Of a stretch of DNA of 64,000 nucleotides, positions 21,444 to 33,209 are shown in pieces (position 1 is the first letter of the stretch; each line of letters starts with the position of its first letter). The stretch comes from Tetraselmis striata (Eukaryota > Chlorophyta > Chlorodendrophyceae > Chlorodendrales > Chlorodendraceae): contig VCJN01002068.1 of the NCBI GenBank assembly GCA_006384855.1, positions 25,466-89,465 of the forward strand. Direction: 5' to 3'. The notes under the pieces are model-generated. The model was not told where the DNA came from, searched no databases, and worked only from the letters and a program-made list of their open reading frames with translations. A program made the position numbers and the translations under genes.

Positions 21444-24400
21444 ATGGCGCTCGCCGTTCGCAAAGCGGCGGCAGGGGGTGGGCAAGGACGGGGCGGCTCC
21501 GTGCAGTACGAGGTCCTCCTGCAGGTAGCCCCCCCCCCCCCCCCCCCCCCGCTTCCCCCCGCGGGTGGCGGCATGTCGAGCGCGGCACTTCCCTTTGGGC
21601 TGCCGTCATGAGGCGCTACGGAGAGTCGATTTTTGTACGGATTATACTTGGTCAACACCGCTCGGCCCTATGCCTGTCCCATTGTAGCACGACCTCCACC
21701 GTGCCCTGCTGCCCTGCGGCGTGGAAACTTGCATACTGACATATGCCTGCTTTGTGGCTCTGCAGGAGATGCTGACGAAGGCAGGCTGCGACCTGTCACC
21801 TGACGCGCCGCGGGATGTGAGGAGGCTGGCGTGCCACATGCACCTGTTTCAGGTATCGGAGCTCGACACTTTGCAGACGCGCAGGTCCCGGCGATAAACA
21901 CTGGCACCCATGGGAGCAAACGTTCCTCTCTTATCAGGATTAATTGTGTCCAGCAACTTGGACTGTTGACACAAGCTATACCGGTATTACGGCATAGGGG
22001 TGGATGTGCTGGCTACAGCTGTTCACAGTAATAAATGTAAGACGTTAGAATGCGCTGATTGATACACCTGCTTGCCAACGCCTGCCTCTTCCAGGAGCTG
22101 CATAAGAGCGGGGCGTTTGGCGGGCTCACAGGCCTTATAGCAATGGTGCTGAACGAGCTGCAAAAGTCTCTCTACACGGATGAGGTGACTGTGCCCTTAC
22201 CGAGGGGGCGCCGCAAATGGTGCACAGCTGTGCAGCCAGATTACAGTACACGCAGCTGTGGTAGGGCCGTTTCAGTCTGTAGATACAGCTCTGGTAGGCC
22301 ATACACCACTGCCATGCTAACGTTGAGCTCCGCAACGCTGGCAGGTCATTGCCAACCCACTACTGGGGGGGCCTGGCGGCAGCAGCCAGGGCGTGTCTCG
22401 CTTGCCCTTCTTTGCGGCCATCTATCGCGTGGAGCAGGAGAAGGCCCACATGCATGCCCAGGTACGAGTAGGCGCTGCAAACCGCGCAGGGGCAATGAGC
22501 CTAGTGCCGATGATGGCGTTACAGAGCCACGGCTCACCACTCCATTTCCGGCAGGTCAGTGAGTACGACCAGCGGATGGAGCATTTCTCCGAGGCAGAGC
22601 AGCAGCTGCGGCTGGAGCTGCAGACGGAGCAGGACCGCGTGGAGGAGCTTCAGGGAATGATCACCCGGCTGGAGTACGAGTTGGCCAAGTCCAGGGATCG
22701 CGCCCAGAGCGCCATGGACGAGATGGAGATCAACCACACCCGTGACCGCGAGTCCATACAGTACTTGGAGGTGCGCCACCACCAAGAACGGAACCGTACA
22801 TATGCAGCCACTAGCCCATGCCCAGCCGTGCTGTATATCATCCCTTGTGTGGCATTCTTTTCATGGGCAGCACTAGTGGGGCAGCATCTGCACAGAGTGC
22901 TGACCGTTGCAGCAGAGACCCTCTCTGCTGCGACTGAGACTGTTATGTGGTTTTGCCATGTGCAGCACCAACTCGTGCTGGCACAAGAACGATCCAAGGA
23001 CATGGTGGATGAGAACAATATGCTGCGGTTCCGGGAGGAGGTGGAGGTCCGGATGCGCACACACTTTGCGGACATTGAACATGCCAAGGGTGAGACGGAT
23101 GGCAGGTGAGGGCGGAAGAGTGTGGCCTGTGTGATGTGCTTTGTGCAGGACGACTGGGCAGGGAGCGCTGGCGCTGACGGTGGGGCATGCACAAGATAGA
23201 GTGGAGGCTGACGTGGCTGCCTTGGTGCAGATCGAAGCAGGCGCCACTGACAGAGCAGACACACACCATTGTCACACAGCTGCTGACGCTTCAGAACGGG
23301 CGCATCGACGACTTTGAGAACCGCCTGGCAAACGCTGAAAATGCGGCCATCCCTTCACACGAAACGCCGGAGCAGGTGCGCCTCCGCAGGTATTGGTCCT
23401 GGCCATGGGCGCTGCGCAAGGCATTACGCCCTCTGATGGCATGGATCACGGTCGCAGGTAAAGTTTTACTTTGCGGCAGAGATGAACTCCCTACATCGGG
23501 AGATCAAGGAGCTGAAGGACTACCAGCAGGTTTGATTACAGCACCATTCCTACCAAGTGTCAGCCAGTCTTGCCAGCATTTGCCCTAATGCACTTACAGA
23601 TGAACCTCATGTGCAGACTAGTGAGAAGAGGGAGCATGGCAGAGTCATGAGCCTGCAGACACAAGCGGCGGGCGAGGTGAGCGATTTCCGATGCCCTCAG
23701 AGTACATGCTCATTGATCCCCTTGTGCACGCCTGCCCCAGCCACTGACCTACCTGTCAGGACCTCTACGCACATAGACCATTACAGAACCTCATGCTCCT
23801 GCTGCAAGTAAATGTCGGATTAGTTATGGCTGTCTGCTCATCAACAAAGCGCTCCATCCCAGACGAGGGTGGTTCTGCTGGGGCAGTGGAACAAAAAACG
23901 CTATGTGCCTACTGGTGTAACATGCAGCATGTATGTATGTCTTTCTTGGCGGCATGTATTCATGCTCCCACGCCTCCCCTTCTCTGGTACCCAAACTAAC
24001 AATGGCTGTAGTCCTGGTTCTCTCCATGATTGGCTCCAAACACCTTGCGTTGGCTCAGTTGGGCTGAGGCGTAAATACTCCTTCGTTTTTCTTGACGGTT
24101 TGGCTGCTGTGTGTTACCTTTTGGCAGGAGGCGGCTCTTCAGCCAGTGGGCAGCGTTCCAGGGATGAACGACTTTGGGGGCCGGACGCACGTTGATGCAC
24201 CCGAGTCTGCGTCAACCCTGCCTGCCTCGCACACTGCGCGCATGTGGCACGACTTCCATGTCCGGGCAGAAGGCAACGAACTCCTCATCAAACCCCAGGT
24301 AATTTTAACTGGCTTGTGGACTGGCAATAGAGGAAAAAGGGGGGGGGGGGGGGGGGACTACTGTAGGCATGCGGCTGAACCAATCATCTAAACCTCGCTG

Positions 24401-26022
24401 CTGCGCAGGTTCTGCGCGACATTGTGTCGGCGGACCTCATCTCCACCCTCAAGCGCATCCTAGAGGCAAACTTTTTAGCTGTTTGCCCTCATGTGAGATG
24501 GACGGTGCGCCGCAATGCCACAGCTCTGCCTTCTGCTGTCAGGTGGTGCGATTGTCTCTTGCCAGGCTGACAGCAGTGCCTTCGCAGAACGAGGGGAACC
24601 GCGCACAGCCCCGTGGGCGGCTGCACTGCTCCGAGGCTCATCCCAGCAGAACTGCTCGTGGTCAAGATGCCGCAGAGATTGCTGCACACGTCCATGTTCC
24701 GGCGTCCGAGTTTTTCTTCTCGTACTTGAAAGAGCGCTACGGCTGCCACGAGGTTGCTATGTTTGTTGCACATTCCATCCTCAAGGTACTTGATGACCGG
24801 AGCCGCCAGCCTTGGCACTCACTGCGCAGCTCTTTGGCTGTATTGTGCAAGCCTGTCAGCGTACAGCAGATCTATCCTGCGCATGTTCACGTGGCTCAGG
24901 CTTGTAGGGCTGCGTGTTGAGTGCTGAGATGCCCTTTGCACGCTGCAGGCAATCGAGCGAGACCAGAGCCATACCAACAAGGTAGCAATGTTTGGGAAAC
25001 TCCTCGCCCAGGACATCGATGACGGTCTCTGGTTATATGCAACTCAGATTGAATGGCTGCTCAACAATCATCCCAGGGGGCCGCAATGGGAGGTGATTCC
25101 CAGCATAGCGTGACGACCTCTCCATGTTGCATAGGGCTGGGTGGTGTTTGAGGCGGTCAAATTCAAGCATATTGTCTGACGCGTTGCTGCGATGTGCGGT
25201 CGTGGCCTGTGGTAGATATCCACACAGGCGCAGTTCAACGAGTTTTGGGGGCTTCTATACCCGCAGCTGTCCGAGACAGAGCTGTCTCACGCGTTCCGAG
25301 AGGTGCTAGGCTCCCTGGGCCTCCCTCACATCGCCCGCCCCACCATGCCGATGCCCTCTACAGCTGCTGTCTCGGACAGTGTTGATCCCGGCGGTACCTG
25401 GTGCTTCCCTGCAGGTCACTAAAGGGCAAGGGCCCGAGGCCCTCTCCAACTCAGTAGTGATCGACTTCATAATCGGCCAGCTGCTGCATAAGGCGCGTGT
25501 GCTTCTTGCAGACTGCCATGGGGAAAGCGCAATAGCTGCGCTGATGTAGTGAATCCAGCATGCTCACCCGGGTTTCTGTGATGCAGACCGAGCACCGATT
25601 TAAGCGATGGGTCAAAGTCTTGAAGTGGAAGGACACGATGAACAAGAATATGGTACAGCGGTACGATATCTGCAGCGCCGCCCCAAAGATGTTCCCGGAT
25701 GTAGACCCAAAGGTCAGTGCCCATCACTCCCTAGCGATTTCATATCCTCTGTTGCTGCCACGTTCATGCACTCCCAGCATTCAAATGCGCACAAGGCGTC
25801 AACAGCAACCTGTGCCACGCTTTGCAAGTACATGTTCCCCATTTTGATGGGGGGGGGGCTGGGATAAATGATTCCGCTCGCTTGAATCTACAACACTTGC
25901 AGGGGGTGGAACTGGCGTTCTGCATAGCGGCGCAAACGTACGACAAGGAGCATCTCCCCTTGGAAACGATGGCGTATCTAGCTTGCCACCTGGAGGCATG
26001 CACTTTTACCTGGACAACATGA
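21444..26022 (+). CDS. Coiled-coil protein, TSNAXIP1-like (tentative), 18 exons, 672 aa
   Basis: Start ATG 21444 has an excellent context (CCGCCATGG). Exons: 21444-21524, 21766-21852, 22095-22184, 22345-22461, 22555-22770, 22966-23105, 23231-23375, 23458-23529, 23617-23676, 23760-23807, 24128-24298, 24409-24465, 24588-24785, 24949-25092, 25234-25302, 25415-25492, 25587-25712, 25903-26022 (TGA). All join in frame; the introns after exons 12 and 16 would use GC donors. Residues about 97-125 (LPFFAAIYRVEQEKAHMHAQ) lead into a long coiled coil (126-260). The C-terminal half is helical (FNEFWGLLYPQLSETELSHA; RFKRWVKVLKWKD). The layout (hydrophobic helices, an IK/YR-E-E-K motif, then coiled coil) and the 672-aa length suit translin-associated factor X-interacting protein 1, a ciliary/testis protein with relatives in flagellates. 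Family assignment is inference; an unrelated coiled-coil protein is possible. TGTAA at 26200 is a likely poly(A) signal. Confidence 0.75.
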
Positions 26023-26238
26023 CTGGGCGCATAGCTATTCTGGCGCTGCACCTGCAGATGGCCAAAGCAATGGCAGCACCCCGACGTGCGGCAGCCCCAA
26101 CATGGAACACAAACCGGGGGCATTTTATACCCACAGCTAGCAAGTCCTTTGCACCGACATCGTCATGCACACGATGGATTGAACCGTAAATAACGGCTTG
26201 TAAGATCCCTATTCACAAACGTCCCGTGTCAGCATGAC

Positions 26239-26254
26239 CTGTATCATGATACAG
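26239..26254. repeat. 16-bp perfect palindrome between convergent genes
   Basis: CTGTATCATGATACAG lies in the 464-bp gap between the TSNAXIP1-like stop (26022) and the DnaJ stop (26487). The gap also holds TTACA words on the plus strand (26464, 26480), which read as TGTAA poly(A) signals for the minus-strand gene. Confidence 0.5.
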
Positions 26255-26486
26255 TGGGCTTGATTTCTGATAGTGTTCAGCCATCATATCATATTGGAAC
26301 GCTTCAGAAGGATACTCATACGATACCATGTGAGCGCACCCCATCCATCATAGCTTACAAAGATGCCCATGCATTCCACAGCCACACGCATCTCTCATGC
26401 ACTGTCAGCAGCGGAACGCATGTGCAGACGTCACTGCGCCAGATGTCAACAACAAGCCGCTTGGGTTACAACAATTTCTTACACAC

Positions 26487-28477
26487 TTAGGGGGGCAAGA
26501 TTGCGCGGAGCTGGGTTTTCTGGTCCTCTGTCAGAGCAGTCGGGAAGAGAACATCAAACTTGATGTGCAGGTCGCCCTTCTGTCCTGGATGTTTGGAGAT
26601 GGGCATGCCTTCACCCCGCACAATGTGTGTGTACCCAGGAGAGACCGGCTTGACGAGTGGGATCCGCAGCGTGCGCCCATCCAGGTGTTTAAGTTGCAGT
26701 GAGGCGCCGCACAGCGCGTCTGCTAGTGTCAGGCGGTGCTTATATATCAGATTGTTTCCCTCGCGGGACAAGTAGGCATGCGGCTTCTCCGCGATGATGA
26801 ACACCACGTCGGCAGGAGTCTGCCCAGGCGCTTCATCTCCCTTCTCTGTGAGGGTGACAAAGGGCATGCGTCAGTGGCTGCAACTGATGCCCACATCAAC
26901 TCCCGCAGGGGCTGCGTCTGCAGTGGTATGTGCAGGTGAAGGCAGGCCGGTGCGGCATGCCTGGAAATGTGACTCTTGTCCCTTTCTTCCAGCCTGGCTT
27001 CACATCGATCTGAAGAATCTCCTCCGCGCGCACACCCTGCCTGTGGAAATTGCAACTACACTCAGATTCCAAAGCAGCAGCTCAGAAGATACACCATTTG
27101 GCCGGCAGCAGGAGGCCTGAGCCCGGCAGATGCGTTGACACTCACCCACTCGGGTCGTAAAGCGTCCTTGTAATCTTCATCTTCCGGCTTTTCCCAAGGT
27201 ACAGGTCTTCCAGGGTACATGGCAGCTGCTTCTCAATGGCTGGTGCCTTACCGCTTCGGCCTGCGATCATATCACATCCAGCGCAGTCCATCAGGGTACA
27301 GACGAGCTTCTGATGTTGCCCCCCTCCTCCCCAACTTCCCCTTTCACACACAAACACATGCCTCAACCTAGGTCTCAGGGGCCGGTGTGTCAGGTGTATT
27401 GCGCACCTCTCCTGAAGGGGTCCAAGCCAGGACCCCGTGAGCCGGTGCTGAACATCTGTGGCATGCCACCAGCTCCTCCAGAGCTGAAGCTGCCCATGAA
27501 GTCCTCCATACCTCCCATGCCACCAAATGGACCGCCGCCCATGCCGCCGAATGGACTATTCCCTCCAAAGAACTGCCATGAAATATGCAGACCACGCATG
27601 GCGCCAAGTAAGGATCAAACTGCATCATCGCTATGTGAGTTCACATGGCAGAGTGCAAGCACTGCTGCTGCTTACCTCCTTGAAGATGTCCTCCGGATTT
27701 CGCATGTTGAATCCCGCGGCTCCAGCAGGGAAGCCGCCGCTACTGGAAGCGCCACCCCCATTGGGCGCGGCACCCTGCTTAAGGCCCTCCTCCCCAAACA
27801 TGTCAAACACTTTGCGCTTCTCTGGATCCGACAGCACCTGTGTGTGCGAAGGGCCGCACTCAGCCACACGCTTAAGCTCAGCTCCCTATCAGTTAATATT
27901 ACCTCACCAGCACTCGAGCATGACATGCAGCATGACATGGCACAGCGTAACACACTCCATCATCGAAATGGGAGAGGGGGGGGGGGGGTCTGCCACTCAC
28001 GTCATACGCCTCGGAAACCTGTTTGAACTTCTCTGTGCCGTTCGGGTTCTTGTCCTGCAAGTACATCGGTGCTTCAGCATACCATATCCTGCACCCTTCT
28101 GCTGCCGCTCAGGCTTCTATATTGTGCATTAACGCGCAGAGGCTGCGGCGAGCTGCAAGTGGGGCCCCGGGGCGCCGAAGGTCACGGCGATGCTTACACA
28201 CCGGGTGATACTTCATCGCAAGCTTGCGGTATGCTGTGGGGACGCAACAGCAAACACAGCAAGTCTGTCAGAAACTGCGATAGTATAGAGAGGAGAGCGG
28301 CGGCGGGGCCGGGGGGGGGGGGCTGCCCACCAGCAACATTACCCTCGCGCTATACCAGGCCCGGCCCGACCCACCCGAGATACCAAAGCAAGTTCAATGG
28401 GGTGGCGAACCTTTCTTTAATTCATCATCGCTGGCGCCCTTGCTGACGCCTAGCACGTCGTAGTAGTCCACTCCCAT
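26487..28477 (-). CDS. Class B DnaJ/HSP40 co-chaperone, 8 exons, 344 aa
   Basis: Exons from ATG 28477: 28477-28411, 28233-28202, 28054-28001, 27837-27676, 27572-27407, 27260-27146, 27040-26961, 26845-26487 (TAA). The J domain (residues 1-70) starts MGVDYYDVLGVSKGASDDEL and has the HPD motif, split exactly by intron 2 (YHP/DKNPNG); HPD stimulates HSP70 ATPase. A Gly/Phe/Met-rich linker follows (FFGGNSPFGGMGGGPFGGMG). The two C-terminal beta domains are complete (LEDLYLGKSRKMKITR; ILQIDVKPGWKKGTRVTF; EGMPISKHPGQKGDLHIKFD; FPTALTEDQ). There are no CxxCxGxG zinc repeats and no CaaX box, so it is DNAJB1/4/5/13-like and probably cytosolic. Length matches the family (about 340-350). Intron 1 has an unusual GTTCGC donor and intron 7 needs a GC donor. 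The close ciliary relative DNAJB13/RSP16 is possible, but the intact HPD favours a canonical chaperone. Confidence 0.93.
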
Positions 28478-30060
28478 GCTGCCGCTGCGGGATCGTTTCG
28501 GTCCGCGAGCCGTTTTGCACGCCCGTCACCGTCGCGGGCGGATGCAGTGCCTGAACTCGGAGGCGGCAACCTGATCCCCGTGCCGATGGGCAGAGGCGAC
28601 CGCCTATCGCGGGCGCGGGCGGTTAGGTAAAATCGCACGGGCCCCTCACCGCTGAGGGAAGGCTCGCTCGCTCGGCGGTGAGAAATGAGAAGTCGGACAC
28701 GGTCGGAAGTGGCGAACGGCGTGCGGAGCTGCAGCAGACGCGCTGCAAGATCGCGAGTCAATCCGTTTCGCGTTGAGAGTCAGTTCGCCTTTGACTGGGG
28801 CCTAGCAGCGGCCTGATACTCGCCGGGGTATGGCGCGGGTGAGAGGGCGTTGGTGCGCGGTGGAGAAAGTATGATGGTTGTGATTGTTGCTGTGGGTTCG
28901 CTCATCGTTTCGTCTGCGCAGCTGCATTGGCGACCATTTTATTATCGGGAAGGGGTGGGGGTTAATGGTAAAAGTATTAATCCTGAATCCTGTTTAATTG
29001 ATTAATCCTTGTTAATCCTGAATCCTGATTTATCCTCATGATTTAGTACGAGGAATTTATAAGAGTGGCCGGTCCTAATCCTTAATCGGCACATATCATC
29101 TGCCAGATGCTCGCCGCGGCGCGACAATGAGGGCGGAGGCAGGGCGACGGGCTCTGGACGAAAACCCGTGTTGCTGGGCAGCATACAGCGCAGCACAAGC
29201 AACACGTACCTGTACAGATAGCGACCATCCTATAGCCAAAATAATACACATGCATAGTCGCTATATATCTCATAGCATTGGCGAGACATGCTATTCATAG
29301 GAGGTGCAGCAGTCGCGAATAATCATAATTCCTTGTGCTGACCGTAGTGCCATCATTCTGAAGCACAGCAGCAACTACGAAATCGTATTAGGCGGGGGCA
29401 AAATCATCGTCGTTGGAATCATATTCACGAGCAATATAATTGCGATGGTGACGAGCAACTTCTAGAAACATCTAGCGACTAGTACGAGTACCTGTGCCTA
29501 GCGCGGTATCTTCTCAAAATCGTCCGGCGGGTCGTCCACAGTCTCGTCTGTTTACCCGAGGCGAGTGCCCGCGCAGTCGGGATGGGGTGGTGAGGAGTTG
29601 AGGACGACAACGACCAACCCCCCTTTACGTCGCGGCGCGAGATGCACGCGGACCGACAGCCCGGACTTGACACTTTCATGAGCTGGGACAAGCCACGGAA
29701 CTGTAGGGGCAAGGACTGGTACCACTCCGCCATGCCTCTTGCGCCCTACTGTGGCGCACCAGCAGTCCGCCCCACGGACCAAACGCGCCCATTAAAAATC
29801 CATAGTCGCTAGATGCGCGAGTTTGCTGGCCTGGGAATAATAGTCGCTGATAATGATGAATGATGCACTGCAATCAGTACGTAGTAGCTTTTTTGTTTTT
29901 TCCCCGCCCCCGGGACAGGACTGGCACCAGTGAAACCGTTGCAGCGTCTACTCTATGACGGCCGTTTGGGCAGCGTACCCGGGTGGTAGCTTTTTTTTTC
30001 CCCGCCACCGGGACAGGACTGGTACCAGTGAAACCCTTGCAGCGTCTCTACAATTAATGC
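28478..30060. other. Intergenic region upstream of the DnaJ gene
   Basis: No gene is supported here. The first 300 bp upstream of the DnaJ ATG are GC-rich (CGGGCGGATGC, GGCGCGGGTG) and presumably hold its promoter. An AT-rich patch at 28965-29045 repeats TTAATCCTGAATCC. The region ends in a doubled repeat (29899-30051). Confidence 0.5.
29899..30051. repeat. Tandem pair of a dispersed repeat, inverted copy at 20939-21010
   Basis: CCCGCCCCCGGGACAGGACT and GGCACCAGTGAAACC, GCAGCGTCTA, GGCCGTTTGGGCA occur at 29899-29973. A second shortened copy lies at 29989-30051. The reverse complement of the full block is at 20939-21010. A hairpin follows at 30069-30115 (ATGGATTTATACAAC pairs with GTTGTATAAATCCAT). 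Confidence 0.7.
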
Positions 30061-30284
30061 GTCTCTACAATGGATTTATACAACGGGCTGCCAAGCCAAT
30101 AGTTGTATAAATCCATGCATGTACGCCCCGGTACACCGTAACAATTCCATTTGCTGCAAACCTTTTTCCTTGTCTCTAGTAAGGCCTCCTGCTTGAAGTT
30201 AACAGCAGCACCTGAATCAAAGTAGGCGCTGGATAATATCTCGTCAAGCCCGGCAAGGGGGCATTCCACCTCACGTCATTTCCT

Positions 30285-31640
30285 GACCTACGCAAGTGGG
30301 CCGAGTCGAAGGCATTCCCTTCAGGCAGAGCTTCGGATGTGGTGTCGGAAATCGACTTTGTTGTGGTCCGAGACAGAGTGGATAAGGAGTCGAGTGCAGT
30401 GGCGTTTTCTTCGCCCGAGGTGTTGAGCACTCATCTTCGCATGGCTTTGCTATTTGGATTGCCCTTGCTTGAACCTTATGACGGACGGCACGCGCAAGGT
30501 GTCGTTCGACCGGTGGGTCCTTCTGACTGTCGGCACGACTTTGATCATGTAATTGAACTTCCACCGAAACCTCGTTAATACGTTCTGGTCAATTGCGTTT
30601 TGCTTCGCTCGGTATGAAGACTGTGCATGCCTTTCTCACCCTCTTTCGAGGACTCGCGTCAACTTGCCGCGAGCTTTTTGGAACCGCCTTCCACCACGGT
30701 GCAGTTGTCTCCGACAAGGGCTCCGGAGTGGTTTCAGCAATTCAGACGATGTTCCCTGCGGCCAAGGTGACGGTTGTTCATCGCATTACTAGTTTGGGGT
30801 GTCGGGGCGGACGGCTGCTACGGGTTGAATGTGTATATATGCAACCGCTGCCGCACGCTGTAACCTGCTACCACCACCTCTTCCGAAAGATTTAAACAAG
30901 GGGCACTAGGCTGAATGATTACGGTCGCAGCTACCCTGTCCTCACAAACGCAACGAATCATTGTATCGAAAGACTATCACCATGATCTACGAAAGCATTA
31001 TCCGCGAGCAACCTGAAGCCGTCGCCGACGTTTTGGTGGCGGAGTGGCGTCGCGGTGGTGAGAGACGGGCGGCACGGTGGCTTGATAACGAATACCTAGA
31101 TAGGCAGCAGTTGAACTTGGATCAACTGCGCCCCAGGAGTAGCAGGTGTTTCCGCCTCCACCAACCCTCATGAGAGTTGTCACCACGCAAGTAAATGTGA
31201 CGAGCAGTTGGCAAACGTCACCGGGCGACTGATACTCTGCTCGAGGAGGGCTTCCCCAACAAGTGCAAGCATCAAGGCGCGCAACACACGGATGTGTATG
31301 AGGACTTCAACTCTGGACTTCAACAAGAATTATTGCCATACTACAGACATGGCTCGAACGATTTCTCTAACCCCAATAGGCGTGGACTCAAGCTCTGCAT
31401 GTGGCATGACGGCGAGTTGTTCGACAACGCCGATTGCCACTCCGAGGACCAGGTCACGCTGGCACGCGTTGTTGCGTATACCAACCACATGCGATGGATG
31501 CTGCCCCAAGCAGCCGTGTCGCTCCTAACCGCAAGCAATCCGGAAAGTTTGCGGTCGATTGAAGTGCGTAAGTGCGGACGACAAATGGGGTTTCCTGCGA
31601 TTCGACAAGTTCAGAACGTACCGGCAGTGCAGCCGCTTTA
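30285..31640 (+). pseudogene. Mutator-like (MULE) transposase remnant, copy A
   Basis: Homologous along its length to the minus-strand copy at 51600-53000. The first catalytic Asp is in LMTDGTRKVSF (about 30475). IAFCFARYE and AFLTLFRGLASTCRELFGTA follow, then VVSDKGSGVVSAIQTMFPAA with the second Asp (about 30710). After it come MIYESIIREQPEAVADVL and YEDFNSGLQQELLPYY, then LCMWHDGELFDNADCHSEDQ. The DDE order and spacing are those of the MULE transposase domain. A stop after TTLIM and frame changes near 30600, 30800 and 31180 show it is dead. Where this copy says VVHRITSLGC an active enzyme would be expected to carry its zinc-chelating His/Cys. Confidence 0.65.
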
Positions 31641-31699
31641 ATTCTTTAACCGAGCCTTGAATAATCGCAACACTCCTCTTCACCGCATCGTACTCCCAT

Positions 31700-33200
31700 G
31701 GCGCAGCTAGTATTATGGGTGGTTTATTTACTTGCATACGTAGCGACGTGAATACGGAAAACGCTCGAGAAATGTGGTCATGGGTCCACCCCCCGGACAT
31801 TCCCCACGCTAACTGCGGGTAGAATTGCTGCCGAGCGCTGCGAAAGCAAGGTGCCGCGACACAAAAGAACATGCACCAGTGCGCGGTTTTGGTTGGCTTC
31901 ACAAGAGCAGAAAATGTGTTTGATGGGCATGGGTGGGGGGAGGGTGTGTGTGTGCTCGTCTACGCCCCACAACACATGGATTGAGAGCGGGGCGGGCGGC
32001 GGATTTCACCTAAGCCCGGAGGAGCTAGAAGGGGGCAGGTGCGCGAATATCCCTTTCGGTCGTTGGGGACTTCTCCTCTGGCGACGGGGAGGCTCACTCG
32101 TCGTCAAGATGTCGCCTAATATCCGCGGCGATGATGAGGTTGTCAAGGAAGCGCGCATGAGGGTCAATGCGCCCGTATTGACGGCAGACTTTGATCAGAC
32201 GAGGGATCTCGAACTTACTTATGCCTCAGGTAGGTGATGGTGGTGTACATGTCTAGGAAGAGGTCGGATTGAAAACCATCATCGGCGGGGTAAGCTGCCA
32301 ATCCACATGCGGTGCAAGTGCTCCAGTTTCAGGGGTGAGACAGACGTAGCCGTAAATGTAGCCGGCAGCTTTGTTGCCTCGGCAAGATTCGCAACCAGTA
32401 ATTGCCACCGACCTGAAGGGTGGCTCCCGAATTATGCGCTCTCCTGCAAGGGCGACAACCAGCCATGCATTGAATGCGAAGCTCGCAAGCGGCTCTCGTC
32501 GCACGCCCTTACGTACTCGTCGAGGGCTCCCCACAGCGCCATGGCCTTTGGAGCTGCCTGGCGGTCTTCGCAGAGATTGCCACGCGTTTCCGAGCACACG
32601 AGGCCATGACCCACGCATCAACTCCTTCAGGCCAAGGCCCGATGCCGCGGTTTGCGCACCTGCGTCTTCGCAAGTTTACAAGCAATTTTTTTCCCCAAAC
32701 TGTTAGGGGGGGGGGGGGGGGGGCTCACCAACGCCAGCGGCCATCGCATCGTCGAGATTATGTGTGCGCCGTGACGTACGAGATGAAGAGGGCCACAACA
32801 TCCCAAGTAGAAGAGCAAAACATCTTGGTGGGCGCTGATAGCGGGCAGGCCGATGTCCTCGCTAGACGGCACGAAAATCAACAATTGCGCCGCGGGCATC
32901 ATCGACTCACTGAGTCGAAAGAACCATCGCGCCTTCTGTACGACGTCATTCTAGACTCGTTGGGGCTCCATGCACATACATATGCGGGCCTCCATTCGAA
33001 TCCAACAGAACTATGCGCAACGACTCCTCTTGAGAAATTGAGAGCTTGACCGCGGAGGTCGTCCGGGCCTGCGATATTATTGAAGTATATATACTTAGAA
33101 CTACCGATAAGGCGGCGATTGGTTGGGGACCGCGGGGCCGGGTGCCGGAGAGGTGCACGAGCATCTGGTGGCGGTCTCCACTACGAATGAGAGTGTCGCT
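31700..33200 (-). pseudogene. Unknown decayed ORF downstream of MULE copy A
   Basis: Minus-strand segments look coding but cannot be joined cleanly. From 32620 to 32250: FAFNAWLVVALAGERIIREP, ITGCESCRGNKAAGYIYGYV and ALAPHVDWQL. These continue in a shifted frame as SDLFLDMYTTITYLRHK, and after a stop (or small intron) as KFEIPRLIKVCRQYGRIDPH and ARFLDNLIIAADIRRHLDDE (about 32200-32100). An upstream segment ends at a GTGAGC donor followed by a C18 tract (about 32720). By position this could be the second ORF of MULE copy A. It does not match the protease-like ORF next to MULE copy B. Family unknown. Confidence 0.3.
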
Positions 33201-33209
33201 CTCGGCGTT

